From assembly GCA_937891805.1 (NCBI GenBank), contig CALATK010000097.1:1-21209 (forward strand): DNA of 21,209 nucleotides, in the 5' to 3' direction. The notes beneath the pieces are model-generated. The model searched no databases. It was given only the letters and a program-made list of their open reading frames with translations, and was not told the origin of the DNA. The translations under genes were made by a program, and so were the position numbers. The stretch is from an uncultured Fibrobacter sp. GTDB taxonomy: Bacteria > Fibrobacterota > Fibrobacteria > Fibrobacterales > Fibrobacteraceae. This document shows, piece by piece, positions 7,094 to 13,676 of the stretch. Each line of letters begins with the position of its first letter. The stretch's first letter is position 1.

Positions 7094-7172
7094 GTAAGGA
7101 TATCTAGTTTTTTGTCGGAATTTGTTGATTCCCTTTGTATTGGGATATTCTTTGACAAGGAGTAAATGTCGA

Positions 7173-7952
7173 TTATAGAATGTTCACAAGAACCTTCTTT
7201 TTTTGTAGGTACTCTATGCATTCTTCGGCTTTAGCCTTGCGGGAATCAAACAGGAATATACGGCCGCCATTTTCGTCGCCCATTTCCTTTATTTTCATGA
7301 TGCGCACGTAACCCAGTTCCTTGCTGGCCACGTAACCCGTTACGTATTCAGGGTCGTCAGAAATGCAGAGCTCCGCCACCATGCCGGGGGCATTGGCCAC
7401 CTTGGTCGCAAGCACGATAGCTTCGTTGAAATGGTTCTTTTGGCTATCGACATCGCTGGAACGGAGTGCATCCATGTAGGTGGCCCGCACACCCCGCTCA
7501 TGATCGGGTTCAAGCCGCTCTCCGGTAGCAATATCGTAAAGCATGGCACCCCGCATGGGGAAGGTTTCGCGCAAAAGTTCAGATAGTTTTTTTCTGAAAT
7601 CTTTTAGAGAACCTAGATTCCCGCCTTCGCGTGGATGACAAGAAAAAACAACTTTATTGATGAGTTCAAAGGCCTTGTCCAGTCCTTGTTGCCAAGAGTC
7701 CACATCCACCCGTGTGACCGGCAGTGCCTTTAAAATCTGGATATCCTTTTCGCAGACCTTCTCGATTTTTATGTTGATAAAGTCCGGGTCGCCCTTGGAA
7801 TGGGTAAGGGCTCGGCGGGCCATTGCCGAACAAACCGCCTCAACGGCTTCACGACTCACAATGCGTTCTGCTCCGGAAATATGCTGTTCGCGTTTTTGGT
7901 CGCCTTCGCCAATCTGCTGCGAAGCCCGCATTTTCAAACTGTAATATTCCAT
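7173..7952 (-). CDS. bioW: BioW, 6-carboxyhexanoate-CoA ligase (pimeloyl-CoA synthetase)
   Basis: Makes pimeloyl-CoA from pimelate, CoA and ATP, the substrate of BioF. It is 259 residues, close to B. subtilis BioW. Shared motifs from memory: YYSLKMRAS at the N-terminus, HISGAER (24-30), ALTHSKGDPDF (49-59), MRGAMLYDIATGERL (133-147), KGVR-like ERGVRATYMD (152-161), and VAELCISDDPEYVTGYVA (192-209). Residues 105-113 (CHPREGGNL) are translated exactly from a 27-base palindromic repeat, in a stretch about a dozen residues longer than in B. subtilis before RGA. The ATG at 7952 has only a weak GAG upstream. It is the last gene of the bioF-bioD-bioA-bioW set. Identification is confident; whether the inserted peptide is tolerated is untested. 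Confidence 0.92.
   Translation of the reverse strand: MEYYSLKMRASQQIGEGDQKREQHISGAERIVSREAVEAVCSAMARRALTHSKGDPDFINIKIEKVCEKDIQILKALPVTRVDVDSWQQGLDKAFELINKVVFSCHPREGGNLGSLKDFRKKLSELLRETFPMRGAMLYDIATGERLEPDHERGVRATYMDALRSSDVDSQKNHFNEAIVLATKVANAPGMVAELCISDDPEYVTGYVASKELGYVRIMKIKEMGDENGGRIFLFDSRKAKAEECIEYLQKKKVLVNIL
7614..7640 (-). repeat. Palindromic repeat copy 2, inserted in frame in bioW
   Basis: 27 bases; on the minus strand it begins TGTCATCC and ends GAATCTA, and reads as nine whole codons (CHPREGGNL). Same length and framework as copy 1 at 5409-5435. Differences from the perfect palindrome weaken its stem, as expected after insertion into a selected gene. Confidence 0.7.
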
Positions 7953-7963
7953 AAAAATCTCAA

Positions 7964-7995
7964 TAGATCCTATCGCCTTCGGCTCCAGGATGACA
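7964..7995. repeat. Palindromic repeat copy 3, between bioA and bioW
   Basis: Minus-strand TGTCATCCTGG ... GATAGGATCTA, 32 bases, with outer arms ATCCT/AGGAT around an imperfect GCCTTCGGC stem-loop. It fills most of the 53-base gap between bioA stop and bioW start and is closely related to the copy at 20332-20379. Confidence 0.65.
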
Positions 7996-8005
7996 ATGCT
8001 CTCCC

Positions 8006-9304
8006 TTACTCGTGAAATTCGTCTTCGCCATCCACAATTGGAGCAGGCTCACATTCCCCAATCATCTTGATCGCTTCACAAATGCGGTCAATTTCGGTAT
8101 CGGTTGTAATAAACGGTGGCATCGTATAGACATAGTTGCAGAAAGGCCTGAGCCATACGCCCGTTTCGCGAATCACGCGCAGAATATCGTCTGCGGATGG
8201 TTTTGCCTTCAGCTCCAGAACACCGATGGCGCCAAGAACCCGCACGTCTGCGGCGTTTTCGAGATTGCGGAGTGGTTCCAGATTTGCACGGAGCCGCTTT
8301 TCGATTCGGGCGACTTCGCCTGCATAGTCTCGATTTTCAAAAAGCGTAAGGGAGGCAATACCTGCAGCGCATGCCAGCGGGTTCGCCATGTAGGTGGGCC
8401 CATGCATAAACGCGGGAATCTTGCTGTTCGTAATGGTTTCGGCCACCTTCTCCGAAGCGACGCAGGCGGCCATGGTAATGCTTCCGCCGGTAAGGGCCTT
8501 ACCGATACACAAAATGTCGGGCTTTATCCCCGCATGCATCATCGCGAATCGCGGACCCGTGCGGTAAAATCCCGAAGCGATTTCATCCAGAATCAACAGG
8601 ATGCCTTTTTCGTCGCAAAGCTTGCGGAGGCGTTTTAGGTAGCCCGCATTGTAGAGCCACATACCGTTTCCACCCTGAAAAACGGGCTCGCAAATGACGG
8701 CGGCTATTTCGTTCTCGTGCTCTTCCACAACACGCTTCATCGAGGCAAAGTCATCATCGTCCCAAGGGGCGTCAAAGCGGCAGTTCGGGCGTTCGGCAAA
8801 AAAATGCTGCGGTATGATTCCACGGAAAAGCACATGCATTCCGTCGGGGTCGCTGAGCGCCATGGCTCCGGCCGTATCCCCATGATACCCGCCTTTCAAA
8901 GCCACCAGCTTGCAACGTTCTGCATGACCAAGAGAATGCTGGTATTGCACCGCCATCTTGGCGGCACATTCTACGGCAATGCTGCCAGAATCCGCATAGA
9001 AAATCCTGTTCAGGCCTTCGGGCAAGAATTTTACAAGGTGCTTACCAAGTTCAATAGCAGGTTCGTGGGTGAACCCGCCGAACATCACGTGGCACATCTT
9101 TTCACTCTGCTTCCGGATCGCTTTTACGATTTCGGGAGCATTGTGTCCGTGCGCCATGCACCACCAGCTAGACACTGCGTCTATAAGTTTCAGACCATCG
9201 GCGGTTTCAATGGTCGTGCCGTGAGTTTTTTTTGCTAAAAAACGTGCAGGTGTATTCCTGAGCGCCGCGTAAGGGTGCCACAGGTGTTCGCTATCAAAAT
9301 TCAT
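8006..9304 (-). CDS. bioA: BioA, adenosylmethionine-8-amino-7-oxononanoate aminotransferase
   Basis: PLP enzyme that converts KAPA to DAPA using SAM as amino donor. It is a fold-type I class-III aminotransferase of about 432 residues, normal for BioA. Diagnostic motifs are HLWHPYAAL near the N-terminus, SSWWCMAHGHN, SHVMFGG-like CHVMFGGFTHEPA, GGYHGDTAGAM, the PLP-binding DEIASGFYRTG (Asp about 240), CIGKALTGG with Schiff-base Lys about 269, and HGPTYMANPLACA. I chose ATG at 9304. A TTG at 9313 in the same frame would add three residues and nearly touch the bioD stop. No Shine-Dalgarno is visible for either, so translation may depend on coupling to bioD. Identification is secure. Confidence 0.95.
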   Translation of the reverse strand: MNFDSEHLWHPYAALRNTPARFLAKKTHGTTIETADGLKLIDAVSSWWCMAHGHNAPEIVKAIRKQSEKMCHVMFGGFTHEPAIELGKHLVKFLPEGLNRIFYADSGSIAVECAAKMAVQYQHSLGHAERCKLVALKGGYHGDTAGAMALSDPDGMHVLFRGIIPQHFFAERPNCRFDAPWDDDDFASMKRVVEEHENEIAAVICEPVFQGGNGMWLYNAGYLKRLRKLCDEKGILLILDEIASGFYRTGPRFAMMHAGIKPDILCIGKALTGGSITMAACVASEKVAETITNSKIPAFMHGPTYMANPLACAAGIASLTLFENRDYAGEVARIEKRLRANLEPLRNLENAADVRVLGAIGVLELKAKPSADDILRVIRETGVWLRPFCNYVYTMPPFITTDTEIDRICEAIKMIGECEPAPIVDGEDEFHE

Positions 9305-9315
9305 ACGGGCCAAAT

Positions 9316-10026
9316 CTAGAAAGTTTTATCGACTCCTAAATCATTGTTCCCTTCAGAAATTTTGGCAAAAACAGGTAACCCGGTCAAGTCCTGCATCATC
9401 TTGATGTTGTCATCTTCCATCTCGAAATTTTTGCTCATGCCGTAGCGGTTCACGATCAAGCCGTGAACGTTGATTCCTCGAGACCTTGCGTATTCTACGG
9501 TAAGAACGCAGGCATTGATGGAACCTAGCGCTGCCGTGGTCACCACAAGGATTGGCAAATTTAACGCCTTGATAATATCTACAAGAAAAATTTTTTGCGG
9601 CACGACCTTTGCAACATCATCAATACCTGTGGCAGTATCGCCGTCGTAGCGAATGGGGCAAATGATTCCGCCGGAACCTTCTGCGAAAATAAATTCGTGA
9701 CGATTGCAAGCCGCTTCGAAATCCTCGCGGACTTTCGAAAGCTCTACAGGGTTTCCTTCTTTACGGGCGGCGAGGTGGGGCGAAACGGCCTCTTTATACA
9801 CGTAACTGACTAGTTGCTCTTGAGAATCGTCGATATTTGCAAAGCGCTTGACATAATCGGCGTCGCCCGCAACCCACTTGCCATCCCTGAGTTCTGCCCC
9901 GCTGAGGGCAGCCTTGTAGTAGCCCGCGTCAATTCCCAGGTCCCGCCATTTTTTCACGAGAAGAGCCGTAACATAAGTTTTTCCGACATCGGTGCCGGTT
10001 GCTGTAATGAAATAACCTTTGGACAT
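9316..10026 (-). CDS. bioD: BioD, dethiobiotin synthetase
   Basis: ATP-dependent carboxylase that closes the ureido ring of DAPA to dethiobiotin in the cytoplasm. It has 236 residues, normal size. The P-loop is TGTDVGKT (10-17), the substrate Lys is in YYKAALSG (K38), and EGSGGI (116-121) matches the conserved EGAGG loop. VVTTAALGSINACVLT is the usual core strand/helix. It starts 30 bases after the bioF stop with no visible Shine-Dalgarno; the spacer consists mostly of repeated TTAG-type words. It is followed within a few bases by bioA. Confidence 0.95.
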   Translation of the reverse strand: MSKGYFITATGTDVGKTYVTALLVKKWRDLGIDAGYYKAALSGAELRDGKWVAGDADYVKRFANIDDSQEQLVSYVYKEAVSPHLAARKEGNPVELSKVREDFEAACNRHEFIFAEGSGGIICPIRYDGDTATGIDDVAKVVPQKIFLVDIIKALNLPILVVTTAALGSINACVLTVEYARSRGINVHGLIVNRYGMSKNFEMEDDNIKMMQDLTGLPVFAKISEGNNDLGVDKTF

Positions 10027-10038
10027 GATTAGTAAGCA

Positions 10039-10052
10039 GTGGTTAGTGGTTA
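10039..10052. repeat. Short tandem repeat in the bioF-bioD spacer
   Basis: Two exact copies of GTGGTTA back to back. They occupy the place where a ribosome-binding site for bioD would lie on the minus strand. A similar iterated spacer occurs at 17507-17584. Confidence 0.5.
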
Positions 10053-10056
10053 GGCA

Positions 10057-11283
10057 TTAGGTTCGAAGTACGAGGTTTGGGGTGTTGCACAGTTCCGCCA
10101 GGGTATGGGCGGCAAACAAAAGGTCCTCTTTGGTATGAGTTGCCATAAGGCTTGCACGCAAACGGGCTTGTCCCTTGGCAACCGTCGGGTAACGAATGGC
10201 CGGAATCAAAATTCCACGTTCTTGCAAAGCCTCCGAGACCTGCATCGCCTTGGCCTCGTCACCGATAACAATAGGAACGATAGCCGATGGCGACGTAGCA
10301 ACATCCAAACCTTCACAGCGGAGGCTTTCACAGAAGAAATCCACATTGCCGCGAAGCTGCTGAACCCTTTCCGGGTGGGTATCAATAAACTTCAGGTTGT
10401 TCAGGGCAGCAGCGGCAACGGCAGGAGCCATCGCTGTCGTAAAAATAAAACTCCGGGCCTTGTTTCTCAAAAAATCTATCAACTTCGCCGAACCCGCCAC
10501 AAAGCCGCCCTCGGCGGCTACGGCCTTGCTGAGCGTACCTACGGTAACATCGGCGTGTCCGCAACCATAGTGCTCCGCTAACCCACGCCCTGTTTTGCCA
10601 ATTACGCCTGTAGCATGGGCCTCGTCAATCATCAAAAGGCAATCGTGTCCATGGGCAATACGTAAAAGTTCCGGCAAGTTCGCCAAGTCACCATCCATGC
10701 TGAACACAGCATCGGTTACGACCATTCCACGAAATTCCGCACCGGATTTTGCGGCGGCATCTTTCGCTTCCAAAATGGCACGTTCCAAATCGGCCATGTC
10801 GTTATGCTTGTAAACAAGGTACTTGGATCGCGACAAACGAATTCCGTCTATAATGCTTGCGTGGTTCAGCTCGTCGCTAAAGACGTAGTCGCCCTTTCCG
10901 CAAAGAGCCGATATCGTTCCCACGTTCGCCATGTAGCCCGTGTTGAATGTAATGGCGGCTTCTTCGCCCTTGAAACGGGCAATTTCGGATTCCAGCTCCA
11001 CATGGGGAGTCTTGTTGCCCGTGGTGAGGCGAGCACCGCCACTCCCTGTGCCCCATTCCAGCACGGCATTGGCCATGGCCTGCTTCAGTTCCAGAACATT
11101 CGCCAAATCCAGGTAAGAATTTGACGCCAACAGAACTAGCTCGCGAGAAGTTCCGTCTTTTGTATCGCGAAGCAACACGCGGAAAGCTTCAGGAGATTCC
11201 ATCAGGCGCATGGTACGGTACGTGTGGTTTTGCCGCATCTCCGAAAGAGCCGCGTCTGTAAATTTACTGATAATGGTAGACAT
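10057..11283 (-). CDS. bioF: BioF, 8-amino-7-oxononanoate synthase
   Basis: PLP enzyme joining pimeloyl-CoA (or -ACP) and L-alanine to KAPA. It has 408 residues of the alpha-oxoamine synthase family: SNSYLDLA (54-61), GSGGARLTTG (80-89), FNTGYMAN (113-120), DELNHASIIDG with His141, DEAHATGVIG (220-229), and GTLSKAVAAEGG with PLP Lys253. BioF, 2-amino-3-ketobutyrate ligase and serine palmitoyltransferase look alike; neighbouring bioD, bioA and bioW settle the call. The ATG at 11283 lies 48 bases after the LysR-type regulator gene's stop and has no Shine-Dalgarno; a TATAAT at the start codon is too close to be its promoter. It is probably read through from the regulator gene. Confidence 0.93.
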   Translation of the reverse strand: MSTIISKFTDAALSEMRQNHTYRTMRLMESPEAFRVLLRDTKDGTSRELVLLASNSYLDLANVLELKQAMANAVLEWGTGSGGARLTTGNKTPHVELESEIARFKGEEAAITFNTGYMANVGTISALCGKGDYVFSDELNHASIIDGIRLSRSKYLVYKHNDMADLERAILEAKDAAAKSGAEFRGMVVTDAVFSMDGDLANLPELLRIAHGHDCLLMIDEAHATGVIGKTGRGLAEHYGCGHADVTVGTLSKAVAAEGGFVAGSAKLIDFLRNKARSFIFTTAMAPAVAAAALNNLKFIDTHPERVQQLRGNVDFFCESLRCEGLDVATSPSAIVPIVIGDEAKAMQVSEALQERGILIPAIRYPTVAKGQARLRASLMATHTKEDLLFAAHTLAELCNTPNLVLRT

Positions 11284-11331
11284 TATATGTTCTGATACGT
11301 TTACACACCAAGATAGCTTTTTTGTCCGCTT

Positions 11332-12213
11332 CTATTCCCCCAGCACGTGCCGGAGCGTATCGAGGAAAAGTTCGCCCGCCCGCGTGAACTGCTGGCCCCG
11401 CCGCCAAATGATATACATGTTGGTGGTGAGCTCGGGCATGAGCGGCCTGAAGCACAGGCGCGAACTGCGGCTCGTATCCACCAGTCCGTCGAAAGTGAGC
11501 AGGTAGCCCGTGCCCTCTTTGGCAAGCACCGAACCGTTGTACGAAAGATCCAGCCCCACAATCACGTTCAGCTTCGAAATATCGTCGCCGAACCACTTCG
11601 GCAAATCCGCCACCATCGCCTGGCGCGATGCCATCAGCGGCTTGTCGAGCAAGTCCTTCGGCTCAATGAAATCCCGCTTGGCCAAAGGGTCGTCGAGACG
11701 CATCACCACGCCCCAGCGGTCCACCGAACGCACCGCAAGGCAGTTGTACTTTTCCAAATCGACGTTGTCTACAACCACTGCGAAATCGAAAATGCCCTTG
11801 TCCAGCTTTTCCAGGGCGCGCTCGCTGTCGCCCGAATATAAGTTGTACTTAATCTTCGGATAGTCGTCCCGGAGAATCCCGATGCACTTCGAAAGAAAGT
11901 TCACGTTCCGCGATTCCGCACAGGCAATGGCAATTTCACCCACCACCTCGTCTTCCTTCAACGACTTGAAATCCTGCACCGTCCTGTCCGCCATCGAAAG
12001 GATATCCTCCGCACGCTCCCGCAAGAGTTCCCCCGCAGGCGTCAGCCGAATCGCGTAGTTCGTGCGCTCGAAAAGCTTCTCGCCCAGTTCCTCCTCCAAC
12101 TCCTTGAGCTGGCGACTCACCGTCGGCTGCGTCACGCAAAGATTATCCGCCGCGCGCGAGACATTCCCCAACCGCGCCGCCTCCAGAAAATACCGCAAAA
12201 CTCGAAGTTCCAT
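11332..12213 (-). CDS. LysR-type transcriptional regulator upstream of the bio genes
   Basis: 293 residues. The N-terminal winged helix-turn-helix is classical (MELRVLRYFLEAARLGNVSR, then AADNLCVTQPTVSRQLKELE, residues about 1-60, with LFERTNYAIRLTPAGELL as the wing). Residues 90-290 form a periplasmic-binding-like effector domain (GEIAIACAES start). It is transcribed in the same direction as bioF, only 48 bases upstream, not divergently as LysR regulators often are, so it may control the operon it heads. Effector and targets are unknown; biotin-related control is inferred only from position. A spaced dyad at 12230-12254 over a possible promoter may be its own operator. Confidence 0.88.
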   Translation of the reverse strand: MELRVLRYFLEAARLGNVSRAADNLCVTQPTVSRQLKELEEELGEKLFERTNYAIRLTPAGELLRERAEDILSMADRTVQDFKSLKEDEVVGEIAIACAESRNVNFLSKCIGILRDDYPKIKYNLYSGDSERALEKLDKGIFDFAVVVDNVDLEKYNCLAVRSVDRWGVVMRLDDPLAKRDFIEPKDLLDKPLMASRQAMVADLPKWFGDDISKLNVIVGLDLSYNGSVLAKEGTGYLLTFDGLVDTSRSSRLCFRPLMPELTTNMYIIWRRGQQFTRAGELFLDTLRHVLGE

Positions 12214-12229
12214 ACCCGAAAACTAATAA

Positions 12230-12259
12230 AATTCAAGCCCCGCAGGTATGAATTTGCAA
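12230..12259 (-). promoter_or_regulatory. Possible promoter and dyad operator of the LysR-type gene
   Basis: Minus-strand -35-like TTGCAA (12254-12259), 17-base spacer, -10-like TTGAAT (12231-12236), each 4/6. A perfect dyad AATTCA-N13-TGAATT (12230-12254) covers the spacer and -10, which would suit autorepression. It is not a strict T-N11-A LysR box. Confidence 0.35.
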
Positions 12260-12298
12260 AAATAATGCCCGGAAGGAATAACTGATTAATTTGATGGT

Positions 12299-12441
12299 GG
12301 GGGAAGAATCCCCCTGCTTGCAGCCTTGCCCTAGTGTCATCCTGAGCGGAGCCTGTAGGGCGAAGTCGAAGGATCCAGACCGAATTAGGGCAAGTCTTCC
12401 AGCACCCCCTCTGCGGGCGCTCGCCGCCCCGCAATGCCCCG
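12299..12441. repeat. Composite intergenic repeat, copy A
   Basis: Order of parts: GGGGG/CCCCC hairpin (12299-12314), AGCCTTGCCC (12322), palindromic core (12335-12377), TAGGGCAAGTCTT (12386), ACCCCCTCT (12404), GC-rich tail. The CTTGCCCTA and TAGGGCAAG parts are complementary and enclose the core. Copy B at 19432-19602 has the same parts with identical outer spacings (23 and 18 bases) and a different core. Confidence 0.7.
12335..12377 (+). repeat. Palindromic repeat core within composite copy A
   Basis: Starts TGTCATCCTGAGC and ends GAAGGATCCA, 43 bases. It resembles the widespread bacterial intergenic repeat of this type, with an apparent internal extension. Confidence 0.65.
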
Positions 12442-12611
12442 GCTTACCCCGCCGAGGGGAATAAAAAGACCATTCCAATTGGGAAAAGAGCTTTTTTGAG
12501 TTCTATTATGGATAAATGGTAAATCGTTTCGGCTTAAAACTATATATATTTCAAATGACATAAATAGAGTAGTACTCTTGTTCCGGTTTCAGAAAGTCTG
12601 GTAAATTTTCT
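12442..12611. other. AT-rich spacer, transition to low-GC region
   Basis: Base composition drops sharply after about 12480. No convincing gene is seen. A weak promoter-like pair (TTGTTC at 12578-12583 and TAAATT at 12602-12607, 18-base spacer) would start transcription at the folded segment that follows. Confidence 0.3.
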
Positions 12612-12737
12612 AGGGCGAAAGCCCTGCTATCCGGGAATAAGACGAACACTCACACCGATTGGGTGTGGGTCGTTGGGTGTATACCCACGGTTGTGTTTCG
12701 GCGTTCCCGCCGAACAAATCGTCGTGCTTAGGATAGC
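12612..12737 (+). ncRNA. Candidate structured RNA, multi-branched fold
   Basis: GC-rich island in AT-rich DNA with nested pairings read by eye. A GAAA-tetraloop hairpin AGGGC-GAAA-GCCCT (12612-12625) comes first. A closing stem GCTATCC/GGATAGC pairs 12626-12632 with 12731-12737. A second stem GACGA/TCGTC pairs 12641-12645 with 12719-12723. Inside are three hairpins: 12648-12670 (9 bp, one U-G), 12674-12687 (TGGGT-GTAT-ACCCA) and 12697-12714 (TTCGGCG-TTCC-CGCCGAA). The GNRA loop and the U-G pair favour the plus strand. I do not recognise a known RNA class, and no reverse transcriptase is nearby. It could also act as folded DNA. Function unknown. Confidence 0.45.
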
Positions 12738-12782
12738 GGGTTTACCAGAGCCTCTGAAACATAAGCCGAGCGACACCATGCC

Positions 12783-12800
12783 TTTTCTGTTTTCAGAAAA
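12783..12800. other. Hairpin in the leader before the membrane FISUMP-like gene
   Basis: TTTTCTG-TTTT-CAGAAAA, perfect 7-bp stem. A second small hairpin, TTTGCC-TAT-GGCAAA (12839-12853), ends 11 bases before the chosen start codon at 12865. Both may belong to the leader; neither has a proper T-run. Confidence 0.35.
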
Positions 12801-12864
12801 AATTATGTTGCACCGCTGAATGAGAATGCCACTCGCAGTTTGCCTATGGCAAAAGGGTCTTTTT

Positions 12865-13632
12865 ATGAAAAAAAATGATTTTAGAAAAATGAAAAAGGTT
12901 GCCACTCCGTTGAGTGCAATTGGCGCTATTGTTGTAGGCTCAAGGTTACTTCGATCATGGTATAATCAAGGAATGAATACACCGGAAGTTTCTCCGGTAT
13001 TAGTTGTCTTATTAATTGTTTTTGTGATTATTTCGATTGTGTTACTTTTAACGAAAGATGAAACGGAAAACTCTGAGTCTTCTAATGAGAAAAAACATGA
13101 TGAAGAAAAAAAATGCGATTTTGAGTTTGGCTATTTTAAAGATTGGCGAGGCGGATTTTCTTTTGATACGGTAGCCATTGGAAATCAAGAGTGGATGGCC
13201 GAAGATTTTGAAGGTGGAGAAGTTAAGCACCCATATTTGCATAAAGAAGTTGCTTTGCCAGACGGATGGAGAATCCCCTCTCAACAAGATTTTCAAGATT
13301 TAAGAGAATACTTAATGTCGCAATATAAATCGGAGAAGGATGTTGTTCGTTTTATAGAAAAGAATTGGTATCGAGGATCTTTAGATGACGATGCTTGTAA
13401 AAATTGTGAAGGGCAGGGCCTGATAAACAATCCTGTTGGAGGCGTTGTTGAATGTATGGAATGCCATGGAAGTGGGATTGCGCATGGTATGGATGTTTGC
13501 AAATTATATTGGACTAATGATCAAAACAAAGATGATTCTATAGTTTGCATGTGTCTACAGAAAAGCGAGATTGGTTTTTATTCTGTAAAGGAAGACGCAG
13601 TTGCTCATTTAAGGCTTATTAGAAGTTGTTAA
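12865..13632 (+). CDS. Predicted membrane protein with FISUMP-like domain and DnaJ-like CxxCxGxG motifs
   Basis: 255 residues from ATG 12865; an upstream ATG at 12820 would add 15 unlikely residues. The basic N-terminus MKKNDFRKMKK precedes a hydrophobic stretch (about 12-30) and a clear helix (about 42-63, VLVVLLIVFVIISIVLLL), then a charged linker. The soluble part looks like the Fibrobacter major paralogous domain: VAIGNQEWMAEDF (103-115), LPDGWRIPSQQDF (131-143) and closing HLRLIRSC. CKNCEGQG (178-185) and CMECHGSG (197-204) are inserted in it, a four-Cys pair like the DnaJ zinc centre. Two helices would leave the domain cytoplasmic, unlike the usual exported FISUMP proteins. It is AT-rich like the next gene, 44 bases downstream, so the two are probably co-transcribed. 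Function unknown. Confidence 0.75.
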   Translation: MKKNDFRKMKKVATPLSAIGAIVVGSRLLRSWYNQGMNTPEVSPVLVVLLIVFVIISIVLLLTKDETENSESSNEKKHDEEKKCDFEFGYFKDWRGGFSFDTVAIGNQEWMAEDFEGGEVKHPYLHKEVALPDGWRIPSQQDFQDLREYLMSQYKSEKDVVRFIEKNWYRGSLDDDACKNCEGQGLINNPVGGVVECMECHGSGIAHGMDVCKLYWTNDQNKDDSIVCMCLQKSEIGFYSVKEDAVAHLRLIRSC

Positions 13633-13676
13633 TAAACAACATTATGTTTTTTTTGAATTGAAAAAGCAGGTAAAAA

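Noticed and set aside
7168..7236. 22-codon plus-strand frame with AAGGAG before its ATG
   Set aside because: It overlaps the 3' end of bioW in antisense, has no supported promoter, and shows no recognisable peptide signature.
11276..11290. TATAAT at the bioF start codon as a promoter -10
   Set aside because: Transcription would start inside the coding region and remove the start codon; no matching -35 was found.
12612..12800. Folded segment as a retron ncRNA or integron attC site
   Set aside because: No reverse transcriptase or integrase is nearby and the retron or attC end motifs are not seen. Kept only as an unclassified structured element.
12820..12864. Upstream ATG for the FISUMP-like gene
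   Set aside because: The added 15 residues fall in a small leader hairpin and precede the natural basic MKKN start of a membrane protein.
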